Below are positions 1-11,515 of a stretch of DNA of 64,000 nucleotides, piece after piece (position 1 is the stretch's first letter; every line of letters begins with the position of its first letter). The notes under the pieces were generated by a model, which did no database searches, was not told the DNA's origin, and saw only the letters and a program-made list of their open reading frames with translations. Source of the DNA: Cinclus cinclus. Its lineage: Eukaryota > Chordata > Aves > Passeriformes > Cinclidae. The stretch lies in NCBI RefSeq assembly GCF_963662255.1, contig NC_085060.1, positions 6,635,630 through 6,699,629 of the forward strand, written 5' to 3'. The translations under genes were made by a program, and so were the position numbers.

Positions 1-2795
1 ACAATTTTCTATGCCTTGTGTCTCCTGGATCCTGCCATCCTTATGTGCTTTATGGAACGGTACATTCCCTGCAGTATTGTTTTAAGTCCATGCTGCCTTC
101 AAGTGAAAACAAGAAAAGCACTTTGAGAAGATATGGATTCCTGAGAAATAGTACAAAGCATCTTAAATATTTGAGGGTATATATGAGAAGTCCCTTCTGA
201 AATAAATTAGTAGAAGCTATAGCTATTCATTTAAAATCATCTTCTGAACCTGAACCAAGCTTTTCGATGCTAATTCTGGCATCATTACCTGACTCAGTAC
301 ATTCCTATGATTTCTTACTTCCTATAGGTTTAATCTCTAAAAGAGAATGTTGAATATCTTACAGGTACATAATGTAAGATCACCAAAGGTGTTAAGAGGT
401 AAAAGGTTGAAGGAATGCCTCATTAAAGAATGATGACACACTATGCAATGAGGTTTTGATATTCCATTCTTCCTGTTTATTGTTGGCTTAATAATTTCAG
501 TAGGCAGCAGAATTTATTGAAGTTTTAGGCAGTTTCAAAATATTAGCTTTCTTAGTCTTATCTACCATTCTTGAATTTTGTTTCTGTTTTACTGTTTAGA
601 CTCAAACAAATACATATCCAAGATTTTTCGTCATAGAACAATCTCTCCTTGCATAGTGACTCACTGAAAGCAGATTTTAACAGGACTGCCACACTCTAAG
701 CATTGATATTGTATGTAGAAGTCCATTAATAAGTGTATGCAGATTCTTCATGAATTATCTAGAAGTTAACTAACTAGCCACTATTGAAACATTCTAATTC
801 CATGTGGCATCAATTTTCACCTGTTTTGTTCATTTCAGAGCATTAGAAACAAACAGTATTATCTTGCTATCTTGAAAACAATGTCAAATTAAATAAAATC
901 ACCAGATTTACCCAAAAGCAATATAACATTTGTTTAATAATAGCCATGAATACTTCAGTCAGATTACCTTTTTTCCAAGCTCTGCATCTGTTTACCCATG
1001 CTGTCATGTTTTGGACCATTCCTCTAATGCGTGAATAATAACGAGACAATTCAGATAGAATTTTAAAGCAATTGTGAATAAATTGCGCCATTTCACATTT
1101 GCTCTTTCCTCTTATTTTTTTTCCCTGTTATAAACTGCCCTGCTCTTCTGGTGCACTGCAAGGAGCGCTGGTGCATGAAACAAAACAAAATGAATTTGTA
1201 TCAATAATTCACAAAACTTTAAGTGGTGTCATCTCATTCTTGATATAATGCCTGCATACCTTACTGAACTGTAAATTCCATTTCTATAAACAGAAAATAC
1301 TCACAGCAATGTAAATATTATTCTGTCTCATCTCATCGAAATAATACAATATGTGTATTAAATGCCATCCAGATATTAGTTAACTGCGATTACCTTCTGC
1401 TATATAAACCTGTATATTCTTTAATCTGGTGAATTATTGGATTCTACTGACTGCGTTGAGACCAGATAAATAGGACAAATTTGCATTTAAAAGGTTCAGA
1501 CTGTTAAGACTTTTAGATCAGGCTTTGGATATTTGCAATAAGAGTAGTTTAAGGTCTCTGCCCAGTGTACATTTAAGACAAACAATTCTATAGCTGTTGT
1601 GTATTAGCTCCCTGTAATACTACATTTTCTTAAAAATCAATAATTCCTAACATTTTGTTCCACAAGACTGGAAGTCTAAACATAGCCAACGTGCATCATT
1701 AGAGAAATCATCCAGTGTAGGGTTTTCTGCAAAGGACATTTGCAGAACATGCACATCCTGTATTATCTGCACATTCCTGTTCCTGAAGTGGTTGATTTCA
1801 CCCTTACCTGTTCTCTGAGGGTTTCAGTAACATGGCTGAAACGTGAATCTGACACCCATTGGTCACGCTGACTCTGGCCCTAGTAGCAAATGAATAAAAT
1901 TAATAAAAAGGGAGTGAGAACTATTCAGAAATGTAGATGTATGGTGGTGGTTAGGGCTTTTTTAAAGAAAAAGAAAATGAAACATTAAAAGAACTTTTTA
2001 AACAGGTTGAGTACCTGAGATGAAGTAAGGTTGGACTGGTTTTGTCATAAGCCAGAGTTTTCCATTATTTTTTCAAGTAACTATTCAGTCTAATTAAGTG
2101 TATTGTCATCACTTGCTCCTTTAATGTCAATTGAAACCAAGATTTCCACACATTTACAAGGGATAGCAGTGTCTTGAAAGACAGTCTTCAGACACAGGAC
2201 TCTTTAGAGTTTGCTGCAGTCACTCAGTGATCACCATGTATTATCTTTTCCCCTTTGCTCATGGTAAACAGGCTCCTATCTCTGAATTTATCCCTTGTTC
2301 ACAATCTTTTGCTCCAACAGCTTAAGGAATTAGCCCTCCTGATTTTGTATCCTGTGACTTAGGTTGAAATGTATGCTGAATCAATGGCATGATGATAAGA
2401 CATCCAGCAGTCAAGTCTAGGATCACAAGCCAACTTACTATTTAGCAGTCTTGTTTCAAAAGCGGCTTAGAAACAAATTAAATATGGAGAGTAAATTACT
2501 GTCTTATCCCTGGGGATGATGCTTCTTTTGGGTTATTAAGGATTATTGCACTTTTACAGGCGCTATATTCATCTCATTTCAATTGCCAACATGTCATCTT
2601 CATGGAATCATTTTACCCCTTAAAATATTACTTCCAGCAGAGCTAATCAAATGAGATTGTTTGTTTGTTTCAATCCATGGGGAAGTAGCATGACTGTGCT
2701 TGGGCATTTGAAATGTCTGCACTTAAAACTGCCCAATTCGGGCTTTCAAATTCATGAACCAAGCACCAAAAATCACAAGATTGGCTTAAAGTTGT
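1..2795. other. Unique AT-rich non-coding sequence
   Basis: No gene is supported here. The longest open frames are 60-74 codons, have no recognisable domain and lack convincing splice context. Composition is AT-rich with scattered TAAT/ATTA cores and short A and T runs, as in intronic or intergenic DNA. A minus-strand exon-like segment lies near 1.8 kb: a CAG-ending acceptor-like stretch, about 28 nt, then a donor-like AACAG/GTAAGG. It is too short to separate from chance. I see no interspersed repeat that I can name. Confidence 0.6.
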
Positions 2796-2866
2796 GGGGT
2801 TTTGTTTTGTTTTGTTTTTCTTGTTTGTTTGGGTTTTTTGTTTGTTTTGTTTTGTTTTGTTTTTTT
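2796..2866 (+). repeat. T/G-rich low-complexity tract, (TTTTG)n-like
   Basis: An imperfect run of TTTTG and TTTG units that ends in T7 and then AAATAAA. It is low-complexity DNA. Read on the minus strand it is CAAAA-rich, so it could also be the eroded tail of an old retroposed copy, but no recognisable body is attached. The 73-codon open frame across it (repeated Phe, Cys and Val) is an artefact of the repeat. Confidence 0.85.
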
Positions 2867-4799
2867 AAATAAACTCTTTGGTTCTTGTATTGCCTTCTGG
2901 ATGCTGAGCTTTGGGACTGATTTCATGACACATTTTCAGGTATTTTACAAGCATGCCAAGAGTGGGAACTGACATGTTTTTTTAACAATGATTAACTGGA
3001 ATAGTGATATAATCTCTTGACTTCTGTTGCTGGATTTAAGAAGGACACCAAGTTTTGTAAAACATTGCCAGAACAGACAAGATTGTCATTTGTGTCCCGT
3101 GCCTGAGGAGGTTTGGAGCAGTTTCAAGAGTTTAGCAGTGTAAGGAACAGACCCGTAAAGGGCTAAATTCAGGCGTTTGGGGTACAAGACCCAACAGCAG
3201 CAAAGTCCTAAATGCTCAAGAGTGGCATTTACATAGCACTTAACCTCCACTTCCAGGGCTGCAGCAGGTCTTAATGTGCAGGCAGAATATCCAGCTCCAA
3301 GTGCAGTGGTGTGTGTTGGGTGCATGAGAGCAGGGAGCAGAGGGAAAGCCTTTTTTTTCAGTGTTGGTGGCAGCTTTCATGGCTTGCATCTTATGGCTTA
3401 ATTTCACTTTTTCTTATGTGTTCTTTGGATGTTCAATTATTTAAATATTCTCTCTGTGAATAGATTGCCTCATTTATAAATTATCTCCTTTGAAAGATAG
3501 AGACAGATCTGTTGATAATTATGTGGGGGGTTTTTTTAAAAAATTGTATTTGAGATCTTCATTCCTCCTAAAGAAACAAAATAAGCCAAGTCAATATGGA
3601 ATTTAATTTCCATGGTTTTTTTTTTTTTAATTTCACAGATTTTATTATGTTCTTCTATTATGACAGTTTAGATTCACTGATGTTTTTACGTACTTCGGAA
3701 AAAACTGTTTCGGTGAGGTTTTTATCAGCATTTAATGCTGTCTAAATCAAATTATTAGTTTTGTGAGTGTAAATTAACAGATAACAAAAATGGGCTGGTA
3801 AGGATTCTGACTTAAGTATTAACATACTTCATTACTGGGAGTTCAGGAGAAACTCCATGCAGCATTGAAGCAAGCCCATGAGTGTGAGTGTATGTACACA
3901 TCTGTGTGGACTTGCATGTGGATTTGCAGCAGAGTCCCTGCTCATTACTTCATAGCACAGGAGAAAATACATGGTAGCTGTAACGAGAAAACACTCCTAC
4001 TGCTGCTCGTTGTGGTGGCATTATTCAAGTGTTCCTCTGTAGTTTGTGCGTAGTCCTGTTTGCATCTACTGCCTCTTGCAGACAATGAAGGTGTGCAGAA
4101 AGTAGCAACAACTCTGTCATTTTAGTCCTGTGGTCCCTAAAGTCAGTGTAAGAACTGAGTGTGCTGTGTCAACGTGCTGTTTTTCAGGTTAACCATTTGC
4201 CACAGACCGGTGTCTTGAAGTTTTAAGAAAGACAAAATATTTAACAAGTCACCAAAGATAATTAAGTTGTCTTTCTGAAGCAAGTGTAGAAGTGTCCCAG
4301 CTGTAGGCAGGCTGCTGATCAGTGGGTCTTGGTAAAGGGCCTTTCCTCTTAGCATCTCCCTGACCTTACCTGAATGCACTGGGAGTGAGGCAAAGGGGAT
4401 TAAGATGGGAAACTAATCTACTGTCCTTACAATATCTTCCAGTTTTAATTTACATGCTACTTTATAAATACAAATAAAACAAGTCTTAATGTTGGGAGAG
4501 CTCAATTCCTCAGTTTCCAATAATCATCTCAAACTTCCATGATACAACCAGAGCACACCAATGCATATGGGCATTCTCTGTTGTCTAATGAGATATGTCT
4601 AGGGGCATATGTTAGTTGTATCACTTGATATTTAGCTTAAATGTGTAGGCTAAAAGCTGTTACGGTCTCCTTCATTACTGAAATCTCTCTGCAACCTTCC
4701 TGCCTGACTTAGAGAGCAGTCATCTTCTCCCTAGTACCCTTGTCAGACTGCCTTTTTGATGGACTTCATCGCTTCCCTTAAGCCATTTTGTTTCAGAGA
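2867..4799. other. Unique non-coding sequence with a T13 tract
   Basis: No coding feature is supported. A T13 run lies at 3616-3628. On the minus strand around 4365-4400 there is a pyrimidine-rich CTCACTCCCAG acceptor-like stretch, then 9 nt, then a donor-like TTCAG/GTAAGG. This is a decoy-sized arrangement and not a supported exon. The remainder is AT-rich with no named repeat. Confidence 0.55.
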
Positions 4800-7700
4800 T
4801 GTTTTGTCTTCCAACATCAGTGATTCTGATAATCTCACACCAGTTTAAACCTCTTGTGGTGGCTGCTGAAGTCAGGATAGATTGTGTTCAGATCTTGTGT
4901 TCAGCTCGGGGGAGGACATGGCTCTATAGAGAGATGAGAGCAAATTCAGGTGTAGATCAGTTACTACATAAAACTGGTGTCAGATGAGAATCAAACCTGG
5001 CCTCATCAGGAGGCACTGCAGCAGAAATACTGTGATGAAAAGCTGTTCTCAAAACCACAGGGTGTGTAGAGACACGTCAGGCAGCTCCTTGGCACTGTAA
5101 TCATATTAGGCAATGGTAAAGATGTCAAGAGTGGTTTAAAGAAAGTGGGGAAAGCTGCTGTGTCTGACATTTTGAATTTAAGCTGAGTGTGCTTCTTGGG
5201 AAAGGGGACTTATTACTGTTGATGTGTCCTACAAAATAATGCCTATACTATGGTATCCTGTGAAATCAGAATACAGCACCACCACGTCCAATTCTTCAGT
5301 GCACCTCAGAGTGCCACCTCATGTCACAGAGAGGTAATTCTTGTCACTACCCTGAGGTCACCATCCAGCTGAAACATTATTTTTACTTTATTTTTACAAC
5401 AGAAGCAAGGACCAAGCCCAAAGGTCCAGCAGCCACATTAAGGCAGCATTGTGTGACCTGATGTTGCCTCCCACAGGCTGTGGAACCACAGAGAGAGCTC
5501 CTGAGCCCTCAGCCTGCTCCAACACCCATGTTGGACTACTGCAGGACTATGTGATGTGAATCCCCACGTAGCCCTGTCCACTGTACTGGGGGACCAGTGC
5601 TGTGCCCAAGAGGACTGAGGGGCCCCAGCCCCACCAGCTGTGTGAGCAGAGCTGTGGCTCTGCATTGCTTTCAGGTCTTGGCCCTCTGCAGCTGCAGATG
5701 GACTGGGATTTAAGCATCCAGTTGTACTTATACTGCATTTGGAAATGCCAATCAAGTTGACAGAAGCCGTGCACACGGTGACAGCACAGAGCTCAGTCAG
5801 TACCCACTGTACACAGAATTGGAATTTAAATTGTGGTGTCCACAGGACCACTCATGCTTGCAGGACTCCAGCTAAGATCCATGATGACAAACTGATACCA
5901 GTGTAAAAAGTCATGTGAGTGGACAGTGCAGCTGACTGAGACTTGTTTTGTTCTTTGATTTTAACTGAGTTCCTCTATCTGCAAGTTCCATAAGCTCTCT
6001 GTGGCAGATATAAGTTTACTCACAGCTGTATGAGTGTCACCCTGTTGTAATACCATTGAAAGACCCTTCAAGTATAGATAGCCCTAATTTTCAGTCAGTT
6101 ATTCTCAGAATTCAAAGGAAGGTCAGATTCTGAGGTGAATTTAATTGTTTTATTGAACAACAGTAACTACAATGGACCAAAATTTGAGCTAAGCAAATAT
6201 AAAGTAACTTTGCTTAACTTGTAGAATTAATGGCACCAAATTCTGCTGTCATGTTGCATTAGTGCAAGCCTTATGGAGCTTGCTGAGTACTGTTTATCAA
6301 AGGAGAAGCTGGATAACAAAAATGTCATAGCCTTACTGGAGTTACATGTATTAGGCCAGAATTTAATTTGCATTAACCCTATTAATTGAATGGAATTCCA
6401 TCTATTTTTGTTCTGGCTGGGCACTCATCTCACTGAAAATAGTTCAGGGTCTCTGGACTAGAGCTGGAATAACTGCAAGCAGATTTGGTCTTCGACCAGA
6501 CCACGTGTTGACTCAGCCCTTGCTCAGGGAAACCACCTTTTACTTCAGTGGCAAGTAACAATGTTATGGACACTGAGAAGCTTTGACCCACTGGCAGGAG
6601 ACCTTTCTGCTTGAATTTATTAAAGAACTGAGTAACAGATAGCAACACAAATGTTTTATTTATAACAGGTAGAGTACAAGTTCCTCAGCTCATGTAAACT
6701 GGTATAGGAGGACTGATTTCAGTGAAGTTAATCCAATATGCACACACCAAGGAGCAAACCCTCTAACCCTAGACTAATTTTTGCCAGTGTATCTCTATGC
6801 AGATAAACTCCCAAAGCTTTTATCATCATGCCTTTTTACTGATCATGCCTTTGAAATTATTAATGTACCATAATCCTTGCCTGTGAGGAAATACTGTACC
6901 TGCAAAGCTATGCAGTGTAAAGCACATCATAAAACTGCTTTAGACCACAGTCTGGAGACACCTTATCAGAAACAAGACAAACAGAGCATCTTTTGATCTG
7001 ATGTTGATTACACCTCACTCTGCACTTCCACAGCTGTGTTTTTCATACACACTATGTGATGACTGCATGTTTCTGATGACTGTGGACCAAAGCTTCAGCT
7101 GATGTTCCTCTAAGTAACTCTGTGGATGTCAGTGCTGATTTACACCAGCTGAAAAAACAGTCCTCTCCCATTTCATACTGTGCTGCATGCCCTAATGCAG
7201 CTTTATAAATGCACACTGAGGCTGAGCATATATTGGACTATTCTGATTCAGCACCAGATAAACCCTGCTAAAAAAAAAAAAAACTGGAAGGTAACTTCTA
7301 CCTGCCATCTAGGCTTGCATATACATTTTGGTTTTAACTCAAGGCATGTTCATTACCTCCCAGTTTAAATATTTACTGGCATCAGCATTAGCTTGCATAG
7401 AAAAATGGCAAATAAATTCAAACATGTCATAAATGCTCTCAGTCTAGAGATGGAATCTGTTACTTTAGTTCAAAGACATTGCAGCAGGCTAAAGTGGTTT
7501 TTCTAAGCCAAATGAGTTCTGTACATTTAGAAGTCATGGCAAATATTTATCTTGGTCCAATTCTGTTCTTCCCCTGAGCATCCTGGTCAGCAGGTTGCTC
7601 CACTGAAGTCCACAGAAGTCACTGTGTGAATTGGTGCTCAGTACACAGATTGCAGAAGCAGGCACTGAATATGTTAGGTTGCTGCAATCAGAGGTTTAAT
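4800..7700. repeat. Eroded fragments resembling an ancient amniote palindromic repeat
   Basis: Several short stretches carry motifs I remember as common old repeat remnants in bird and reptile genomes. These are a ...CAGCTNATGTAAACTGG... arm near 6690-6712, a TTTCAGTGAAGTTAAT core near 6720-6735, a TGATTTACACCAGCTGA arm near 7136-7153, and TCCACTGAAGTCCACAGAAG near 7600-7620. The two arms are roughly reverse complements of each other, as expected for a palindromic element. Copies are badly eroded and boundaries cannot be set. I do not know the family name with certainty. No gene is supported in this stretch; open frames of up to 137 codons lack any recognisable domain. Confidence 0.3.
7270..7283 (+). 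repeat. Poly(A) tract, A14
   Basis: A perfect A14 run flanked by unique sequence. There is no AATAAA in the preceding 30 nt and no recognisable retrocopy body upstream, so it is treated as a simple homopolymer. Confidence 0.9.
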
Positions 7701-8220
7701 TTTAGCCATATGTGTCATTTGAGGACACTTAAAAATCATGTACATTTTATCCAAGCTGACAGTCCTTGTATTTCCATAAAATATTGTATAATTTATTCCT
7801 GTCTGTATTTTTGACATCTCTGGATTGCATATCTTCTACTGAATCTTAAATGCTGGGGTTTTTTTAAACCCACAATTCAAAAGGTTTAGGACATACCATC
7901 ACAGCATATGAAAACAAGTCAAAGATCTGGTGATGTTTTGCTTTGGTTTTGAGCTCTCCTTCAGTTTGTGTTTTGGCTTGTCTGTGGTACTCCCAGAATT
8001 TTTGGAATGACTCAACTCAATGCAAGTTTCTTCCTGTCTTTTGAGAGGAAAAAAAAAAAAAAAAGCAAAATACAGCTAAGGTTCAGGAAAAGCAATCCTG
8101 GCAAACTTGGTGGGTGTTTGCTCTTCCTAGCTGTCCTGACTTTTAACCCTGCCATGTTGGGAGTAGTCTAGTCTATGGGTTTTCTCACCCACCATTTCTG
8201 GCTGTTGTGGCAAATACTAT
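7701..8220. other. Unique sequence with a poly(A) tract
   Basis: AT-rich unique sequence with an A16 run at 8049-8064. A 67-codon open frame crosses the A run and encodes a lysine stretch; it has no other sign of coding. I recognise no gene or repeat family. Confidence 0.6.
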
Positions 8221-8228
8221 TTTTTTTT

Positions 8229-8232
<4 letters not shown>

Positions 8233-8260
<28 letters not shown>
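8233..8260 (+). repeat. (TG)14 microsatellite
   Basis: Fourteen perfect TG units preceded by a T-rich run and followed by CGTGCACATG. The alternating purine-pyrimidine run can adopt Z-DNA. It is likely polymorphic in length. It sits at the left edge of the 3'-UTR-like block. Confidence 0.95.
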
Positions 8261-8264
<4 letters not shown>

Positions 8265-8461
8265 CACATGTATAACCAAAATATCAGGAAAATTTATATA
8301 TGCTTTCTTCTTGTTCCTGGAAATAGAGCAACATTATGACCTTATTGGTCTTCCAGCAAAACTTAGATTTCATTTCTGCATTGCAGTGCAACTTAATTAG
8401 CTGTTGGAATTAGATTATGGTTTACTAAATGGCCTTTTACCTTACGTTCTTATGTTCTTAC

Positions 8462-8985
8462 TTTTTATTTCCTATTGAAGTAGCCTCTTTTTTTTTCTCA
8501 TGTGTGCAAGTATCATATCAATAATCATTGCAATTCCACAAGGTGTCTTTGTTTTGAACAAGCATGTTATTCTTGTAAAGTTTTAAGTATAAGTTACAAT
8601 GTTTTGTACAGACCAAGGTAACTGTTAAAATGTCAAGCAATTACTAAAATGTTGTATAGTTATAAAAGTTTGATTTCTTTTGCTTTATATGTATAAAATT
8701 GTATCTTGCCTGTTTTGCTTTGTATTTCCAACGTGTTGCACAATTATGCATTTTGTTTACATTTGTTCCTTCTTCAGAAAAAAAAAAAGAACAGTAATAC
8801 TTTATGTACAAACATTTTAAATGTACTTTTGTTGTTTTTAAACACAATGTCTCTGTACAAATAATATTGGGTGAACTGGTACATTCGTGTCTCTCATGGA
8901 GGGATTAATTATACTGCCAGTGCATTGAATTATTTAAAAAAAAAAAGTAAAATAAAATTTTTATGAAAATGTAACCCATTTTATC
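8462..8985 (+). other. 3'-UTR-like block ending in a polyadenylation signal
   Basis: The stretch is very AT-rich with many T runs, repeated TGTACA and TTTTGTA elements and short AT-rich motifs. It then has A11, and AATAAA at 8951-8956 followed by T- and G-containing sequence. No open frame on either strand looks coding. This texture is typical of the distal 3' UTR of a vertebrate regulatory gene. If so, the coding part would lie to the left, perhaps outside the window, because I find no coding exon between 1 and 8.4 kb. An AT-rich intron is the alternative. The gene cannot be named from this. Confidence 0.3.
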
Positions 8986-9057
8986 ACTATAAATTATTCT
9001 GTCTTCTGCTATTTTCTCATTCTCCTCCCAGGATACAATAAGTATGGTACAGTAAGT

Positions 9058-11452
9058 ACTGTTTGTGGGAGAGCTGTCATTGGTTTTAATTTTTAATCAA
9101 TGTGTTTGTGTCATTGTGGCAACTTAAAACGACTTGATGTTAGAAAATAATGTAGTGCTGATACCAGCTGTGAGGTAACGGGATCAGTAATGTGCTTTCC
9201 CTATGCCTGAGGGGCCTCAGCTGCAAGACAGCAGCCGAAATCCTGTGTGTCCCAAGCCCAAGCAGAGGGGCCAGGCTTCCAAGGAGGGCTCTTTTGGCAG
9301 AGCAGTCCAGGGCTCCAGCGTGACCAGAGTGGTGCCACTCAGCATCCCTGAACCTCTGCCTTGGTCCCCAGGGGCTTCCCAGAATGACTAAACTGGCAAC
9401 GCCAGGTTTTATGTTACCACTGCAGAAATAGCTGTGAGAGGCAGTGCCAAGAATACCAGCTCAGAAGAGATGTAAAGAGCTCTCTGGAGATGCAGAGCAG
9501 CATGTGATGTGGCTGCCCAGTGCAAGGCTGAGCTCCCGCTGCTGCTGCTGCTGCTCGCGGGGCAGGTGAGGTCGAGGGGCCCACAGGGAGAGATGAAGGG
9601 CAGCTCTCCCAACACAGTCCAGCTCGGGTTGCTGTCTCCAAGCAAAAGAAGCCATCGTTGTGGTTTGTTCTGCAGCCCCTCACACTCACGGTCCTGCTTT
9701 AAACATTTCCATCTCGGGTGGAGAGCTGCTCTGGAGGTGCTGCAGGAAGGCACGGCTGGGAGGCAGCTGGTGGGGACATCTCATCCCAGGCAGTGTTGGG
9801 GAGGGGGTGGTGAGCCCAGGGTACAGATGGTGTCACAGAACAATGCCTGGAGAGCCGCAGCAGTCGGTGTTAGTCTGGATTTGAGGCTGAGTATCTGTTG
9901 TAATGTCCCCTTTAGAACAAAGGCCAATAGCTGGTAATCTTCCAATTTCTCAGCACCACTCTGACCTTATGAAGCAGCTTAAAGCTCTCTGGTCTGACCA
10001 GACTGTTCCAGTTCATCATCTCACTTGTGTGAATAGTTACCTGTAAAATGGGTGCTGGAGCCCCAGTTCTTCTCAGGCACAAGTCACTTCAGAAGGAAAT
10101 CTGGAATGGGTGTTTGGAGCACACTGTGTGTCCCAGGTGCCTGTTTGGTGTCCAAGGAGACAGAAAATATCCTCTATGGATATCTCAGAGAGACATTGCT
10201 TGGGTCAGCAGGAGGGAGGGCAGATCTGAAGCTTAGTGTGCCATCCACTCCTCCCTGAGTTCTTTTCATATTCTGGGCGTGCCCAGAAACCCACTTGAAG
10301 GTTGACTTCAGACTGGCAGCTCATGTCATTCCCTGCATGTGTAACCTTGTAATCAGCTGTGAAGTGTTTTGTGATCCCAGGTATGAATGATGAATGGGTC
10401 CACATAAACCTGTGCTATACAGCACTGTTAGTGTGACTGCTTAATTCAGAAAAAAAAACCAAAAAGCTCAAAACCTCAGGAAATCAAAAAGGGATAATTA
10501 TTCATACAGCCAGTGCATGGGATTCCCACAGGAGCAAAAGATGCCACGCTGCTGAGTAGAAGTAGAAATGTCTCCTCCAAGTATGGCAATGTCAGGGTTA
10601 ATGGAAGATGGGCATTTGGATGCTCATTTTCATACACAATTTCACAGCAACCTCAGGCAAGGTACTGTGTGCCCTGTTCCACGGCAACGGAGATATCTTC
10701 CCTCCCTCCCTGGCTGGGGCTGGGGCAATGGAGTAGGATGTTCATAAGGGCTACAAAAGGCTCAAGTGAGAGAAGGAAGCACTACAGTTTGGTAGCCAGT
10801 TAAAATTATTAACTGCACAACTCCCTCAGGAATGAGATTTGCCCATGACAAGCTGCTCTAGACCATAGGATGTTTCATTGCTAGCATGAAAGATGAAGAG
10901 CTTGAGAAGACTTATTTACATCTAAAAAGTCTGGCTGGAGCTTCCTGTGGTCTGTAGAACTAAGGAGTACAAAGCATAGCCCAAATACTGTCTCTAAAAA
11001 GCTGAAACTCCTCAGCCCCTCCTACACACATAGTCCAGAAGAAAAGCAATGCAACATCTACTCTAGATAACAGGGAGGAATTTCACATACCAGCTGCATT
11101 TCAAAGTGATTTTAGATATCTTTTTATTGAAAAAAGCACATGTGCATGGGAGGGACTTTTTTTCCTCCATACTGTGTCCACACATTTGAAAGGACTTTAT
11201 TAGAGCCAAGGTAAATGTGTTCAGCAAACAAACCACACATCAAGTTAATGTTAAGCAAAATTTTCTGGTCATATTAGCTACAGAAAGCCCCTCTTGATAT
11301 TTTCTAGGCATGTGTGTAGACTAGCCTTGTGAAAGAGACATGTTCTCTCTTTTAGGGATCTGTACACCTATGAGCACATGAGACCAGACAAACACAAGAC
11401 ATGAGTTTGTACATCAGACCTCAGGAACTGAACTGCAGAAGAAAAGATACTA
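9058..11452. other. Unique sequence, locally GC-richer, no gene supported
   Basis: From about 9200 to 9850 the composition rises in GC and includes a (GCT)6 run at 9538-9555. That run encodes a leucine stretch and is followed by CAG/GTGAGG, giving a false signal-peptide and donor appearance (see the rejected list). The rest to 11.45 kb is ordinary mixed sequence. Open frames of 60-142 codons overlap on both strands and none has a recognisable domain. Confidence 0.55.
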
Positions 11453-11515
11453 TCACAGAATCATGGAATCAGTTGAGTAAGAAGGGACTCATCAGGATCA
11501 TCAGATTCCAACTAT
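11453..11515 (-). mobile_element. CR1 LINE 3'-end fragment
   Basis: Begins ATCACAGAATCATGGAATC and continues with AAGGGACTCATCAGGATCATC, then TTCCAACTATACC. This is the reverse complement of the CR1 3' end as I remember it, which has repeated ATTCTATGATT ahead of the ...GATGATC...GGTCCCTTCCAACC body. Only about 60 bp remain and the copy is diverged. Severe 5' truncation is normal for CR1. There is no open reading frame. Confidence 0.75.

Noticed and set aside
4365..4405. Minus-strand acceptor, 9 nt, donor
   Set aside because: A 9-nt exon without other evidence is not credible. The elements are common decoys in pyrimidine-rich sequence.
9509..9570. Apparent signal peptide (leucine run) followed by a CAG/GTGAGG splice donor
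   Set aside because: The leucines come from a (GCT)6 repeat. The frame has no ATG before an in-frame stop at 9473, and the open frame starts only with GTG.
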